Positions 1 to 9,872 of a DNA stretch of 64,000 bases are shown in pieces; positions within the stretch are counted from its first letter, which is position 1, and each line of letters starts with the position of its first letter. The notes under the pieces were generated by a model. That model was not told where the DNA came from. It did not search any database and was given only the letters and a program-made list of their open reading frames with translations. Where the stretch lies: assembly GCA_033980235.1 (NCBI GenBank), contig CM067070.1:22528199-22592198 (forward strand), read 5' to 3'. A program made the position numbers and the translations under genes. This DNA comes from Diadema setosum. Its lineage: Eukaryota; Echinodermata; Echinoidea; Diadematoida; Diadematidae.

Positions 1-82
1 GATCCAGAGCCAACTGTGAAGGAAGAGAATGCACACAAGGATGAAGGCAACAGAACTTCCTGTCCCACTTGAAAGCAGCTAG

Positions 83-317
83 ATACTAGCTGAATCACGC
101 ACGCGACCCTCGACGATCCCCAGTTGCATCAGGAGACTGGAGGCCTGGGGAATGGCACAGATGGAGAAACTCTTCACCACAGCATTCTACATCACCGAGG
201 AAGAAACGTCTTTCAAAGTGTTGAAGCCACTCACAAATCTGCAACAGAAAAATGGTCTGAGCATGGGGTCCGTGTACAATGTACAACAATGACGCTTGCC
301 GCAGGTAACTCATTGAC
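83..317 (+). pseudogene. Fragment of a ZNF862/C17orf113-like (hAT-derived) protein, frameshifted
   Basis: An open frame from 83 reads through MEKLFTTAFYI and LQQKNGLSMGSVY. This resembles the segment of vertebrate ZNF862/C17orf113-type proteins that reads roughly 'LF.TAY.IAKE...F..L..LQ..NGL.LGS.Y.ND.AC'. Just after GSVY a 7-nt near-tandem duplication (gtacaat/gtacaac) shifts the frame into a TGA. The expected YNNDACR continuation is present in the next frame and ends at a good splice donor, CCGCAG|GTAACT (GT at 306-307). So an exon with an exact downstream splice site carries a disabling frameshift. The family is a domesticated hAT-transposase lineage that is often multicopy. The assignment rests on remembered family pattern; the sequence could instead be a live paralogue with a sequencing error. 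Confidence 0.42.
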
Positions 318-372
318 TTTTCAAACATTAGAATTTACTTCTGAAATATGAATTACATAAAAAATAAAGAAA

Positions 373-838
373 ACTAGAGAAGCACTCCATGAGCGCAGAC
401 CTCCGCCAAGCAGTTACTTTCCACCGATGATCTTGCTCTTCCGTAGAGATCAGCGATTTCCACCCACTGATTTCCCAATATAGAAGCCTTTGTTACGTCA
501 TAAACCCTCGGATGCGAGGCGCGCCTCGCCCCAGCAGAAACTAGAGCACGCAAAATTAGTGCGCGCATGAAAACTTCAAAAATGCGCAGCTTGAACTCCC
601 AAGTTCATTTACCCTACGTGGCAAAATATCGAAAACCCTTCATAAAACCCATAAAAATTTCCGGATCACTACCAAAATTTAATCATTTGTTCCTTGTGTC
701 ATTCTTAATCTTTCCTGCAAGTTTCATCCAAATCCGTGCACAACTTTTTTAGTTATTTTGCACACGGACAAACAAACAAACTAACAAACAAACCAACGGT
801 AACGAAAACATAACCTCCTCCCTTGACGGAGGTAATAA
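373..838 (+). repeat. Dispersed repeat family A, copy 1
   Basis: About 465 bp beginning agagaagcactccatgag and ending with a (acaaa)n-like stretch plus 'cataacctcctcccttgac'. A second copy lies at 46,707-47,209 in the same orientation, collinear throughout with small indels. Short open frames inside it are not conserved between copies, so it is annotated as an interspersed repeat of unknown class. Confidence 0.65.
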
Positions 839-1809
839 AAAAGGAGATTCGAACACACTGTTCTTGCTGCCTGCCAAGCCAATGTATGATCACATAAGAT
901 AATGTACTTGCACATCTTCACTCTCAGGCTAATGTGTGTCAAATTTCTTGATCATTGCTCAAAAAAAAAATGCGAAAGTTGTTCAATTCGCAATATTTTG
1001 CACTGATTTATTGCCAATATATGTCTTTAGAATGGAATGCAATTTCCAACACATGTAAAAAGTGTGTCTTACACCCATCAATCCTAAGATTAATGTGTGT
1101 ACCAAGCTTTGCAAGCACTGCTACAGAACTGAGGAAGTAGTTTTACTTAAAAGATTTGCAATGGACTTGTCAGTTTTTACAACATTTAAGTAGCGAACTT
1201 TGAGGTTTGATGAAAAAACATACTGAAAAGTACAAAATTTCACATTTCCCTTCTGGTGTCGAGTCTGAAAGTTAAACAATCTATTAAATACAAACTGAAA
1301 TTCATGACTGATCATTACATCATTTGCATGCTACGGCAACATAGTTTTAGAAACAAATCTCGATTTCAAAAATGTGAAGAAAATGGATTAATCGGTTTTT
1401 GCGAACAAACTCTTTACATATTTCGTTACACTGAGGAAGGATAAAAAAAAAAAGAAAATCCTGGAAGAGCCATTAGAATTTGTGTGCTCTCTCCATAGCA
1501 ATTACTACCTCATAATACACTTTACAATTCACACACAGATTGGCTTGCTTCTACCTGATGTTGCCAGCATGACACTACTGTAAAAAAAATATATATATAT
1601 ATATATAAATAACTAAATAAATACATCTATATAAGTAAAAATAAAAGTTTTCAAAGTATTACAGAGTCCTGGTGTTGGAGTTTTCTCTCCAAAGAATGTG
1701 TACATACCCTGCACTACTCACCATGAGTAGTCAAGAATACATCTATCAAAACAGTGATTATTTATTACTTTATCACACTCTGTGCCCTGAACACACTTAC
1801 ACACACCTA
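839..1809. other. Intergenic, no gene seen
   Basis: AT-rich sequence with short homopolymers and an (AT)n tract near 1588-1607. Frames are short and lack recognisable motifs or exon structure. Confidence 0.5.
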
Positions 1810-1962
1810 GGGGGCATTTCATGAAGCACTTTGTCGGACAAACATGTTGGACAAATTTGCTCTCGGCCAATCAGATGCAAGGATTTCAGCAGCTTTATAT
1901 AACAGTTTGCCAGAAAAAAAGAAAAAAAAAAATCTGAGAAAACGCTTCATGAAATGCGCCCC
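1810..1962. repeat. Small palindromic MITE
   Basis: The left end GGGGGCATTTCATGAAGC is the inverted counterpart of the right end GCTTCATGAAATGCGCCCC. The span is about 153 bp with a poly-A-rich centre and no coding capacity. These terminal inverted repeats identify a non-autonomous DNA-transposon-like element. Confidence 0.65.
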
Positions 1963-2313
1963 AGATTGTCTGTGTGCCAGCACTACACCTTTGGGAGTGC
2001 CAACCTTGCGAACAATATTGCAGTATTTGAGAGCCGAAAAGGCATTTCTTTATTTTCTTCTTTTTTTTTTTATTGAAAATACATTATTTTAGTTTCACCT
2101 TTCCTGCACAACAAGACATGTGTAGGAATATAATAGTTGGGAAAACAGTTGTATTTTACATTGAAGCCTGCAGCATTTTTAGCCAAAAAATAAAAGAAAA
2201 AAGAACAGAACAAAGTACTGGTCTTGCAAAAAATAACAGTTGACATCTCTGCATCCTGATATTGACTCACACAGCCTTCTCCTCAGGATGACATCCACCA
2301 GACCAGGGAGCTA

Positions 2314-2421
2314 TCAGTCTAGCTGGCAGGTTGTTATCTTCTTTGGTGTCCTGTGGGTGAGGTCAGCAGATTCTTCTTCCTTTTGATCATCACTGACCAT
2401 TTCATGCTCTAGACAGGCCCT
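2314..2421 (-). CDS. Candidate terminal exon (unassigned; possibly linked to ZNF511)
   Basis: On the minus strand a pyrimidine-rich tract is followed by an acceptor (ACTAG|AGGGCC). A 35-codon acidic/basic frame (EHEMVSDDQKEEE...) then ends in TGA. Composition looks coding. However, the exon is in phase 0, whereas the possible CAAAG|GTGGGC donor inside the ZNF511 terminal exon is phase 2, so the two do not join cleanly. It may belong to another gene running off the left edge, or be chance. Confidence 0.22.
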   Translation of the reverse strand, partial: RACLEHEMVSDDQKEEESADLTHRTPKKITTCQLD

Positions 2422-2593
2422 CTAGTCACAAACAGGAATCAAGATAAAAGTTGGAAAAGAAAGAGAAAATGACATGAATTCCTTTTTAAAGTTTGTATTG
2501 CTTTTTCTCAATTTTTCTAAATTTTCCATCTTTTAAATCTTTTTTTTTTTGTTCTTCTTCCATTTATTGTGCTTGAAATTATCAAGGCATTTG

Positions 2594-2613
2594 TGGGTGT
2601 GGGTGTGTGTATG

Positions 2614-2651
<38 letters not shown>
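2594..2651. repeat. (GT)n/(AT)n microsatellite
   Basis: Compound dinucleotide tract: GTGTGGGTGTGTGT, then GTAT repeats, then about 17 AT units. Confidence 0.9.
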
Positions 2652-2655
<4 letters not shown>

Positions 2656-3003
2656 TAAGATACATGTTATGATTCTTGGGTTATAAATTGATTTAATTTT
2701 TGTTTATTGATCATTGTTGGTTGAATACATAAATTGATTTGATTTTTGTTTGATTAATCATTGTTGGTTGAATATCATTGTATACATTCAAGATGAATGT
2801 TTTGTTATGTAAAATTATAGAAATCATATAAAGATTACTGAAAAATAAAAAAATATAAAAGGTTTGGAGAAGGGGGCGGGGAATTGGACAACAATATAAA
2901 AAAGATTCTTGTATGTAGAGTTATCCCCCTCTTGCCAAGCACAAAGCCTTGGATGGCAGATTTGAATTGGTAATGTGAGGGCTGCAAACATCAAATGAAC
3001 AAA

Positions 3004-3614
3004 TTAACCCGTTCCTTCCGCAATTCTCTGAGTGCCTCTAATGCCCCCAAACGAGATTCTTTTCTCCCGTCGATAGAGAGGCACACAGGTTGGTAATCCA
3101 GCTGTGTGAAGGCAGTCAAGCGGTTCGCTGTGTCCCCCTTTCTACGGTAAACTACATGTGCCCGTGAACAATGGAAATATCGATCGGTGCGAGGTATGAA
3201 TAGAGCGTGCGCTGATGAGCTCTCAGAATCTTTTGTTCTACACAAAACCAGGTACCTGAATGATGTGACTGGGGTCAGCGAACCCGCATTTCTAAGTGAT
3301 CTCAGCATTGATCATTATGTACATGTTCGTACGAATTTACAGCAGAACAAGCAAACAACTAAATCAGGAAAAGGTACATAATACTGTAAAAGCCCCCTTA
3401 TTTAAACAGCAAGAGAACAAATCCTGATATAATAAACTCTGATCTTTTTATCAAACCCACTTTTCTGAGCATTTTAACACAAAGAAACATGAATTTAGGC
3501 CACTGACGCAGGTACCCTTGTCTTCATTTTGGGAACCTGGCAAACCAGGTTCCCGTATATCAGTTGCTCCCACAGGAACCTGGTAAACCAGGTTCCCGTA
3601 AGGAATGGGTTAAC
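3004..3614. repeat. TIR element with two internal tandem hairpins
   Basis: The left end TTAACCCGTTCCTTCCG matches the reverse complement of the right end (TTAACCCATTCCTTACG), giving a terminal inverted repeat of about 17 bp around 611 bp. Near the right end are two consecutive hairpins: GGGAACCTGG-CAAA-CCAGGTTCCC at 3531-3554 and a 9-bp-stem relative at 3575-3596. A 105-codon minus-strand frame inside has no recognisable domain and is treated as non-coding. Confidence 0.6.
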
Positions 3615-3857
3615 ATATCACACGGGAAAATATCTCTGAGATAACTAACACTGCCTACAGGTAATCCCCATCTAAGTACAGTCAGCCAGTACACTGTTCT
3701 TGTTTCTCTCGTAGGCACACCTGGCGACAAGTATTTATAAATTTCCTCTAATGTTGGAAAAGGGGTTTGCTGTGAAGCCCATACAGTTGTAACTCACGTG
3801 ATCTAGTCACAGTGTTTAGAGGCACAATTATGTCTTTATTCTTGTACCATGTTTCTT

Positions 3858-4225
3858 TTAAAGCTACTGTTTACCATTGGGAGCAGTGATTTTAAAAATG
3901 TTTGAGTTATCTCATTTGATGCATATGTGTGGGTAAGTTGCCTCACAAGACATGCTACCATGCAAATATTTTGCAATAAAGCCTAAAATCTAGGGAGATA
4001 TCACTATTTTTTTTTCACTAAACCATAACTGTAGACGGTTTCATCTAAAAACAATTTTATTATAACTATTGTTCACATTTTGTATATTTAATAATACTTA
4101 CCATTGATTATACTGATTAGCCTTTTTACACTGGTTTTTTCTATCCCTAACTCACATTTTAGAACTATTTTGAGGCATGAAAGCTGGGTTTTTGTTTCAC
4201 CTGCAAATGGTAAATAATGCCTTTC
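3858..4225. repeat. MITE family T, copy 1
   Basis: Starts AAAGCTACTGTTTACCATT and ends with the approximate inverse CAAATGGTAAATAATGCCTTT. A collinear diverged copy follows at 4553-4967. Internal landmarks (ggagatatcact, tatccctaactcac) are shared in order. Confidence 0.6.
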
Positions 4226-4552
4226 ATCTTACCCATGAAAGAAGGCAGCAAAAATGTCTCAAGTAGCATCCCAATCCATCTCTGAATCATGGAAGAGGGC
4301 TGCTTCTCCAATACCAAATGAAATGGTGTCAAGGGCTCTCCTAGATGGGCACAGAAAGTGAACAGCAAAGATGGACGTTGAACCAGACCAATCTTGTAAC
4401 CAATTGACCAAACAGACAAACTTAATTCATTTGACATAAATAAATGATCCAAAAGATTTCATTCAGACCTACTCAATTGAGCGATAATGAATAGGCCTAC
4501 TACATCAACCAACTAAGCAAATGAAGTTGTCCATGTAATGTTCATACTTTTT

Positions 4553-4967
4553 GAAGCCATCACTTACCATTGGGAGCAGTAATTAAAATATTTTTGAGCT
4601 ATCACGTTTGATGCATTAGTATAGTTCAGCTGTATCACATAACATCTCACTATATAAAAAAAAATTGCAATAACGCTATAAATATAAGGAGATATCACTC
4701 AATTTCTCAATAAATCATAAATGCAGATGACTTATTCTAGAAATGATTTAAAAAAAAACTCTTTTTTTTTTCATTTTGTATATCTCATAAACAATTAACA
4801 TTCATTATACTGATTAACTTTTTTACAATGGTGGTCTCTATCCCTAACTCACCTTTTAGAAATATTTTGAGACACTAAAGCTTTTTTGCAACTGATTGAC
4901 AAATTGCCCAACATCGACGTAAATGAAAGCTTTTTTATTCATCTGCAAATGGTAAATAGTGGCTTTA
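4553..4967. repeat. MITE family T, copy 2
   Basis: Diverged direct copy of 3858-4225 with ends GAAGCCATCACTTACCATT and AATGGTAAATAGTGGCTTT. It lies immediately downstream of the ZNF511 stop codon on the minus strand and contains the nearest AATAAA for that gene. Confidence 0.6.
4934..4939 (-). promoter_or_regulatory. Candidate poly(A) signal for the ZNF511-like gene
   Basis: AATAAA on the minus strand, about 75 nt past the stop at 5014. It sits inside MITE copy 4553-4967, so 3'-end formation may be transposon-derived. No transcript evidence is available. Confidence 0.4.
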
Positions 4968-5013
4968 AACAGTCTTCATTAGCATGTTAGTTTTTCCTCA
5001 AGGAAATAAAACA

Positions 5014-5143
5014 TTACACCACAGGAACATCTGCCCACCTTTGATCTCCCCTATGATCCATTAATTTCCTCCTTTCCGTCGTCATGGCAACCTCTCTACT
5101 CTCTTCGCGGCCCCCAGTCTGATCCACAGACCTCTTGCCTTGT
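5014..5143 (-). CDS. ZNF511: ZNF511-like protein, C-terminal exon
   Basis: Acceptor TTTTTTACCTCCTTCAG|ACAAGG; the first base completes an Arg codon begun in the upstream exon (phase 2 junction). It encodes a basic 42-residue tail (GKRSVDQTGG...RRKLMDHRGD) ending ADVPVV and TAA. Vertebrate ZNF511 also has a charged tail after the last finger, but its conserved C-terminal RIPSTICFG-type motif is not visible here. Either this lineage has a shorter end, or an alternative CAAAG|GTGGGC donor leads to an exon I could not place. The assignment of this exon rests on phase and on the strong acceptor. Confidence 0.62.
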
Positions 5144-5927
5144 CTGAAGGAGGTAAAAAAGGCAACAGTTAACTCAATTTCACACATAAATTGCTTTGGT
5201 GTTGTTCTTGTGGATAAGAGGCATATCACTCATTCAAATTTGAATATTGTACATACACTTGTATTTGTATATATTTGTTAGTAATTGATTATACTTCTTG
5301 GTAGTCTCATTCAAGTCTATTTTTTCAAAATCTCTGTGTAGGTACAATCTTGACGTTGACTCTTTATGTGCCATGGTGTAAACCCCCTGCGTGCCACATT
5401 ATTCTGAGACAGCAACAGTCGTGCTTTGGGATAAGATTGTTTGTCAAATCTATGTAAATTTTATAGATTTGTGTTACCCAGGACATCTAATGAGCATAGT
5501 TGTGGAGAAAATGCCATGCTTTGCTTTGATGTAAATTGCATTGTTGTTTTTTTTTCCTTTCAAATGCCCAGCAGCTTCGTTATTGTAGAGGCATCGATTT
5601 CTGCATACAAAACAGTGACAGAAACTTTGAATTTACTCGCATATCCAGTAGAGATTACCACTTGATAGTCATTCACCACATAAAATGCAAGCTACATGTG
5701 ACATGAATAGAATCATGAAAAAGTGCTTTCGTTGCACTGTGGCATTTGGTGATTTATAAATCAGTTTAGGAGAGTCGTGCATATGAGCAGAGAATATGCG
5801 AACTTGGCACGCCGTCGACTGAGTCGTGCTAACGTGGCACATACAGGAGTTAAATTCAATGCTATCCAACAAAAGAGACATAAGCTATCAGTGCTTCAAA
5901 TATATCTTCACAAAAGAAGTAAATCAC

Positions 5928-6037
5928 CTTCTGTCAAACTGGAAGTTTGCATGGTAACCATGGCAATGCATGAGATGTTCTCTCCTTTGCCCCGCCTCCA
6001 TGAAGCTTTCTCCACAGCTCTCCTCCAGACAGCGAAA
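5928..6037 (-). CDS. ZNF511: ZNF511-like protein, third zinc-finger exon
   Basis: Acceptor TTTTATTGATTAG|TTTCGC (phase 0) and donor GACAGAAG|GTGATT (phase 2). It encodes a finger of form C-x4-C-x12-H-x4-H (FRCLEESCGESFMEAGQ...HLMHCH), followed by GYHANFQFDR. In vertebrate ZNF511 the equivalent is a CLxxGCxxKF finger followed by YPADFRFDK. The FxFDR motif just after the last histidine is diagnostic in my recollection of the family. Donor and acceptor phases fit both neighbouring exons exactly. Confidence 0.85.
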
Positions 6038-6190
6038 CTAATCAATAAAAGAAATTGAGATTAATTAACATGAAGCACAGCATAAAATACACATGTACAA
6101 ATAAAAATTACATTCTACAATTGCTTCTATCCAGACCAAATCAATCCATTATCCTGGAAGAAAATGTCAAATTGTGAGAGCTAAAACATT

Positions 6191-6210
6191 GGGGGGGGGG
6201 GGGGGGGGGG
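6191..6210 (+). repeat. Poly(G)20 tract
   Basis: Twenty consecutive G, within an intron of the ZNF511-like gene if the model is right. It is one of several G/C homopolymers of at least 9 nt in the window. Confidence 0.95.
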
Positions 6211-6217
6211 ATATACC

Positions 6218-6604
6218 CCTCTGTCATCCCCTCCTCTTTTAAAGGAAACCAAAACCAAAAGAGCAATGTGGATTGATGGAAACAGCAACATTGGTAGAAC
6301 ACATCAGTGAAAGTTTGAGGAAAATCAGACAATCGATGCAAAAGTTATGAATTTTTAAAGTTTTTTTTTTGTTGGAACCACTGGACATGGAGACTACTTG
6401 AGTTTATGACATCATGTGCGGACAAAAATATAAAGCAAATATAAAGAAAATTCAACATGCTTTCATTTTTCTAGCATAATGAAAGAGCACTTGACTAACT
6501 GCTTTCAGAAAGCAGGGGTAATAATTACTACCCTTAACATAAGTCAGTATCAAGTCGATAGACTTTATAATTTTCATGACAAATTAATTTTTGTGGGTCG
6601 GTAC
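6218..6604 (+). repeat. Dispersed repeat family B, copy 1
   Basis: Shares ordered landmarks with 27,830-28,185 and 31,240-31,760: 'cagtagaacacatcag', 'gaggaaaatcagacaatc', 'aagagcacttgact', 'taacataagtcagtat'. It lies in the intron between two ZNF511-like exons and has no coding capacity. Confidence 0.65.
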
Positions 6605-6631
6605 CTGCCCTGACACGTGTCTGCACCTTAC

Positions 6632-6823
6632 CATCGGCTGTTTGGCAGCAAGAAGTGAGAAGAGGGAGTCATGGCTCTCCTCGAGGTGGATCCCCAGGAG
6701 GCGGTCAGTGGGATAGAAGCGTCGGCAGTAGCGGCAGACGAAGCGGTGGCACACGCCGTAGTGTTCCTCATAGTCCCGCGTGCAGCTGAAGGACTGTTCG
6801 CAGCCAACCACGTGGCAGCGAAA
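6632..6823 (-). CDS. ZNF511: ZNF511-like protein, paired zinc-finger exon
   Basis: A 64-codon exon in phase 0 at both ends (acceptor GTGCTGAG|TTTCGC, donor CCGATG|GTAAGG). It reads FRCHVVGCEQSF...HYGVCH, then FVCRYCRRFYPTDRLLGIH and HDSLFSLLAAKQPM. Vertebrate ZNF511 has the same sequence of features: a C-x4-C finger with HYxxxH, a second finger beginning VCxxCxRxFP, then HDSLFxxLxxxQxM leading directly into the third finger. Human ZNF511 is a small nuclear protein of poorly known function. Upstream exons, expected to hold the conserved FEDGD and HLYL motifs, were searched for by eye on the minus strand and not found; they may lie across a large intron. Confidence 0.86.
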
Positions 6824-6899
6824 CTCAGCACAGCTTCATGGGGTTGGGGAAGAAAAAAGGTACAGTATTAACATTTCAAAGCACAGCATGCAGACGGAA

Positions 6900-7222
6900 G
6901 ATTCCATTTTGCACTTTGACCCTCCCCTGCCTTTTGTCTGTTCACCCTCCCGCTCTAATCCCCCTCCCTTTACCTGTTGGGCTCCTTGCCCATGACCTCC
7001 TACCCTCCCCTTTTGTTTTCTTTGCTCTATGTCCCTAGCCCATCCCTGCTGACCATTCTTGTTGTGCGAAGTCCTTTCCTATGTGATTGCTGTCCCTGCC
7101 TGTTAATCATTTTGCCTCTGACAAAGATTCTGCTAGGATCAAAAGCTCAGGCCCCTTTTGACTACTTACTTACTTACTTACTCCATTGGCTCGCCACTAT
7201 TGGATAAGCAGTTTTCAGGAGC
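6900..7222 (+). repeat. Dispersed repeat family C, copy 1
   Basis: Ends with CTCTGACAAAGATTCTGC, gctcaggccccttttgac and cgccactattgga. An inverted copy is at about 10,300-10,610 and a partial direct copy at 10,897-10,950. The two long copies are about 75-80% similar by eye. Confidence 0.7.
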
Positions 7223-7877
7223 TTTTTTTTTTTGCTACAGAATTTAGAGAAGATGCAAATACGGATGAATTGATCAGGGAGAAGTCTGTTAGGGCTCTGA
7301 GTTTATTCTGGGGCTACTTGCCCTCAGCAAAAACTTCCAAATGAATATCATTCACATAAGCAGTATTTGCATGCATGTATATTAAAATTTATCTAAAAGA
7401 AACAATAAAAATAGCAGGAATGGAAGACTATAATAAAGTGGAGCAGTCTAATTCAGTTTATAAAATGGGTTCAAGAATGTAGCCAATTGGAAGCGCTGAA
7501 ATGAGTCACGTGTGCATGCATTAATTTCTCACTAACATGCACGGCCTGACTCACAATGTTTACACTAGCAGTGCGCACTCAATCAGTTGTTACAAAAAAA
7601 TGCGTCGCGCGCTACTATACGCGCTGTCAATCCTGTAAACAACTTCTAGTTCAGGCTGCCAGCCGGCCTTTCTTGTGGATACATGTGGCGTACGTATACT
7701 CTTATACGTACATGCTCACAGTACTTTTATGTGCGGGATTTCCGAGTGCGACGTGCGGAATATGTTTGGGACGAACATCTTCAGACATATTGACTTCTTG
7801 ACTTGAGCTAGTGCTACATGTAGCTGACTGGTATTGACCCACAAAGGTACGTGAAAAATGCTGATAGTTTTCGACCC

Positions 7878-8067
7878 ATTTTATAAAACAAATGATGCAC
7901 AGGATTATTTCGTGGCGTTAGTGGAGATGCAGCTCACTCTCGGGTATTTACAATGTAGTGCAACAAGCACTCGGCTTCGTCTCGTGCATGTTTCACAACT
8001 TTAAATACCCTCGAGTTGGCTACATCTCCACTAACGCACTCTATCCTGTGCATCATTTGTATAAAAT
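7878..8067. repeat. Palindromic MITE, about 190 bp
   Basis: The left arm (ttttataaaacaaatgatgc, then gcacaggat..., cgttagtggagatg) is repeated in reverse complement on the right (catctccactaacg...atcctgtgcatcatttgtataaaa). Arms are about 50 bp with a 90-bp loop. Minus-strand frames across it are artefacts. Confidence 0.72.
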
Positions 8068-8144
8068 CAACCAATAGGTAAAGAAGGGCATGAGACAAGG
8101 AGGGGATGATCACATAAGAATGGGAGTTGTCTGGGCTCAACTTA

Positions 8145-8570
8145 GAGGTGCATGGTCCTGGTGTTTTAGTCAAATGCGTAGGCGGGCGCATGGCACAAGT
8201 TTCCTATAGAGACCTATGCTATCGACTCCTCTTTGGCGCTTACGCTGTGGCCCGCTTCCCCGAGTCCGAAGAAGTCCGATCCACTGTAGTCAGTGGTGCG
8301 ATCACAGTTCGGTTCATGAATCGGCTGAGGGGGATGACAGCGTTAGCAAACTTCTTTTGTGATGTCATAATAAGAAGCACATATGCACGCACCCTGGCAT
8401 TACTACAGACTGCGCGATGCGCAAAGGAGACAACAAAGGCAACGTTACTTAGCAACACCTACGCCCTTTACTCTTGACGGCAGCTCAACTTCGCCAATCT
8501 TCGTATCAATGCCAACGGTGATCGGCAGTATCATCAACAGCGCCCTCTACACTACCGGGACTATGCACCT
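8145..8570. repeat. TIR element, about 426 bp
   Basis: Left end AGGTGCATGGTCCTGGTG; right end CTACCGGGACTATGCACCT, i.e. AGGTGCATAGTCCCGGTAG inverted. It is GC-richer than its surroundings and contains an RFX/X-box-like site at 8444-8456. A 116-codon plus frame crosses the left boundary and is not credible as a gene. Confidence 0.6.
8444..8456 (-). promoter_or_regulatory. X-box-like palindromic site
   Basis: GTTGCTAAGTAAC on the minus strand has the GTTRCY-N-RGYAAC half-site layout of RFX-family binding sites. It lies inside a TIR element, with no gene start recognised nearby, so function is speculative. Confidence 0.3.
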
Positions 8571-9021
8571 TTAAAGAATTAGGAGTGAAATGGAATGAGT
8601 GAACACACCTGAATAGAGAAAGAGTGAACAAGACAAAAGTGAACAAGAGGGAAGGTATCTGAAGTGATGGTCATGGGGACAACGACTGAATTTCATTAAC
8701 TTAACTAAATTAACGCCAGACTGCACGGCAGTGGTGAAAAGCAAGCTACCGGTAAGGTAATGCAAATTTATTCAAGGTCTAGACAGACAACAAAAGGAGA
8801 GTAGACAAACAGAATACAACAAAGTAATCAGTGACAAAAATGGTCCTACAAAAGGAATATAAAGATCTGGGACCTAAAATACCACCCTGTTATTAGAGGA
8901 TTTTGTAATATCCAATCTTTTTGTAAGGAGGTTCCAGTGTATTTTGCGTGATTATCATCAAAGACATGTTTCCACAATTTGTGGGAATTGTAATGCTCAC
9001 GCACAGGTAGGCATACCTTAC

Positions 9022-9277
9022 ATTGTCATCATCAGTGCTATCGAGACTGGTGACCCCAGTGGGAGTTATACCGGATGAACCTTCCACACACAATGATCCC
9101 TGGATGTGGCCAGAGAGGGGATCGCCACCACCAACTGCCTGCTGCTTGGCTGGGTTGCAGACAGCGCCGTCATGCTGCGGACGATGTCTCTTTTGCATCC
9201 TTGGAAATGGTTGCATTGGCTCTCCAGCATCGAGCGTTTTTCCAGCTCCTTGCCTTCTTTCACATACCTCCGAAGTC
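9022..9277 (-). CDS. Candidate internal exon, unknown protein
   Basis: On the minus strand, acceptor AATTGACAG|GACTTC opens a frame that runs without a stop to donor GACAAT|GTAAGG. It encodes a Gln/Gly/Ser/Thr-rich segment (HRPQHDGAVC, ...GVTSLDSTDDDN). A second frame is also open for most of the length, which weakens the case. It lies upstream of the ZNF511-like exons in transcription order but does not resemble that protein's N-terminus. It could be an exon of another gene or chance. Confidence 0.3.
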
Positions 9278-9662
9278 CTGTCAATTATATTTCACAACAT
9301 ATTTCACAGCGGTTTCATTTCTCTGCAAACTTTGCAATTTGACTGCTATCAAAAGCATAAATATTGTTGCCACCTTCATCCGGTTTGTTTTCATTGGTAG
9401 TCTGAGTGAATTGGGTTCTTTCATTTTATTTGGTCTCTTCCATTTTTGTTACTCCTATTGGTCCTGTTTAGTTCATTTAAATATGTAAATATGTATTTAA
9501 GTACAGTTTATGCAGATCGTGTTCATGATGTTGAGTTTTGTTGAGGGCAGGTCAGCCTGAAAATAAACCAGAGTCTTCCTCGGGACTTGAAGCGTGCAGG
9601 ACTCATGTTTACAGTCTGCGTCCCTGAACCTGTACATGTAGTTATCTTACAGTGACAAGACA
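9278..9662. other. Intergenic or intronic, nothing recognised
   Basis: Short frames only, no splice-bounded open frame and no repeat recognised by eye. Confidence 0.4.
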
Positions 9663-9832
9663 CCTATTTGCAGCAGGGGCAGTTTCATTCATCAATAAAA
9701 TAGCTAATGAACATCATATGTGCTTAGTCCCAACTTGAACACAAGCAGGAGTTTCACTCACAAGTGTTACAGGAAGTGAAACCTGATTGGGCCTTTTCAT
9801 CAATGAATGAAATGGCCCCTGCCAAAAATAGG
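9663..9832. repeat. Palindromic MITE family D, unit 1
   Basis: Left arm CTATTTGCAGCAGGGGCAG then TTTCATTCATCAAT; the right arm is its inverse (TTCATCAATGAATGAAATGG then CCCCTGCCAAAAATAGG). A second unit follows after about 40 bp. Confidence 0.72.
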
Positions 9833-9872
9833 CTATCCTGGACATGGCCTGCCACAAACGGGGTTGTTTATT

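Noticed and set aside
2991..3308. 105-codon minus-strand frame
   Set aside because: Lies almost entirely inside the TIR element 3004-3614, with no domain and no splice or promoter context; treated as transposon sequence.
7934..8477. 85- and 116-codon frames on opposite strands
   Set aside because: They traverse the palindromic MITE at 7878-8067 and the TIR element at 8145-8570; no protein motif.
9023..9488. Plus-strand frames of 125 and 137 codons
   Set aside because: Antisense to the better splice-bounded minus candidate; hydrophobic random-looking composition and no motif.
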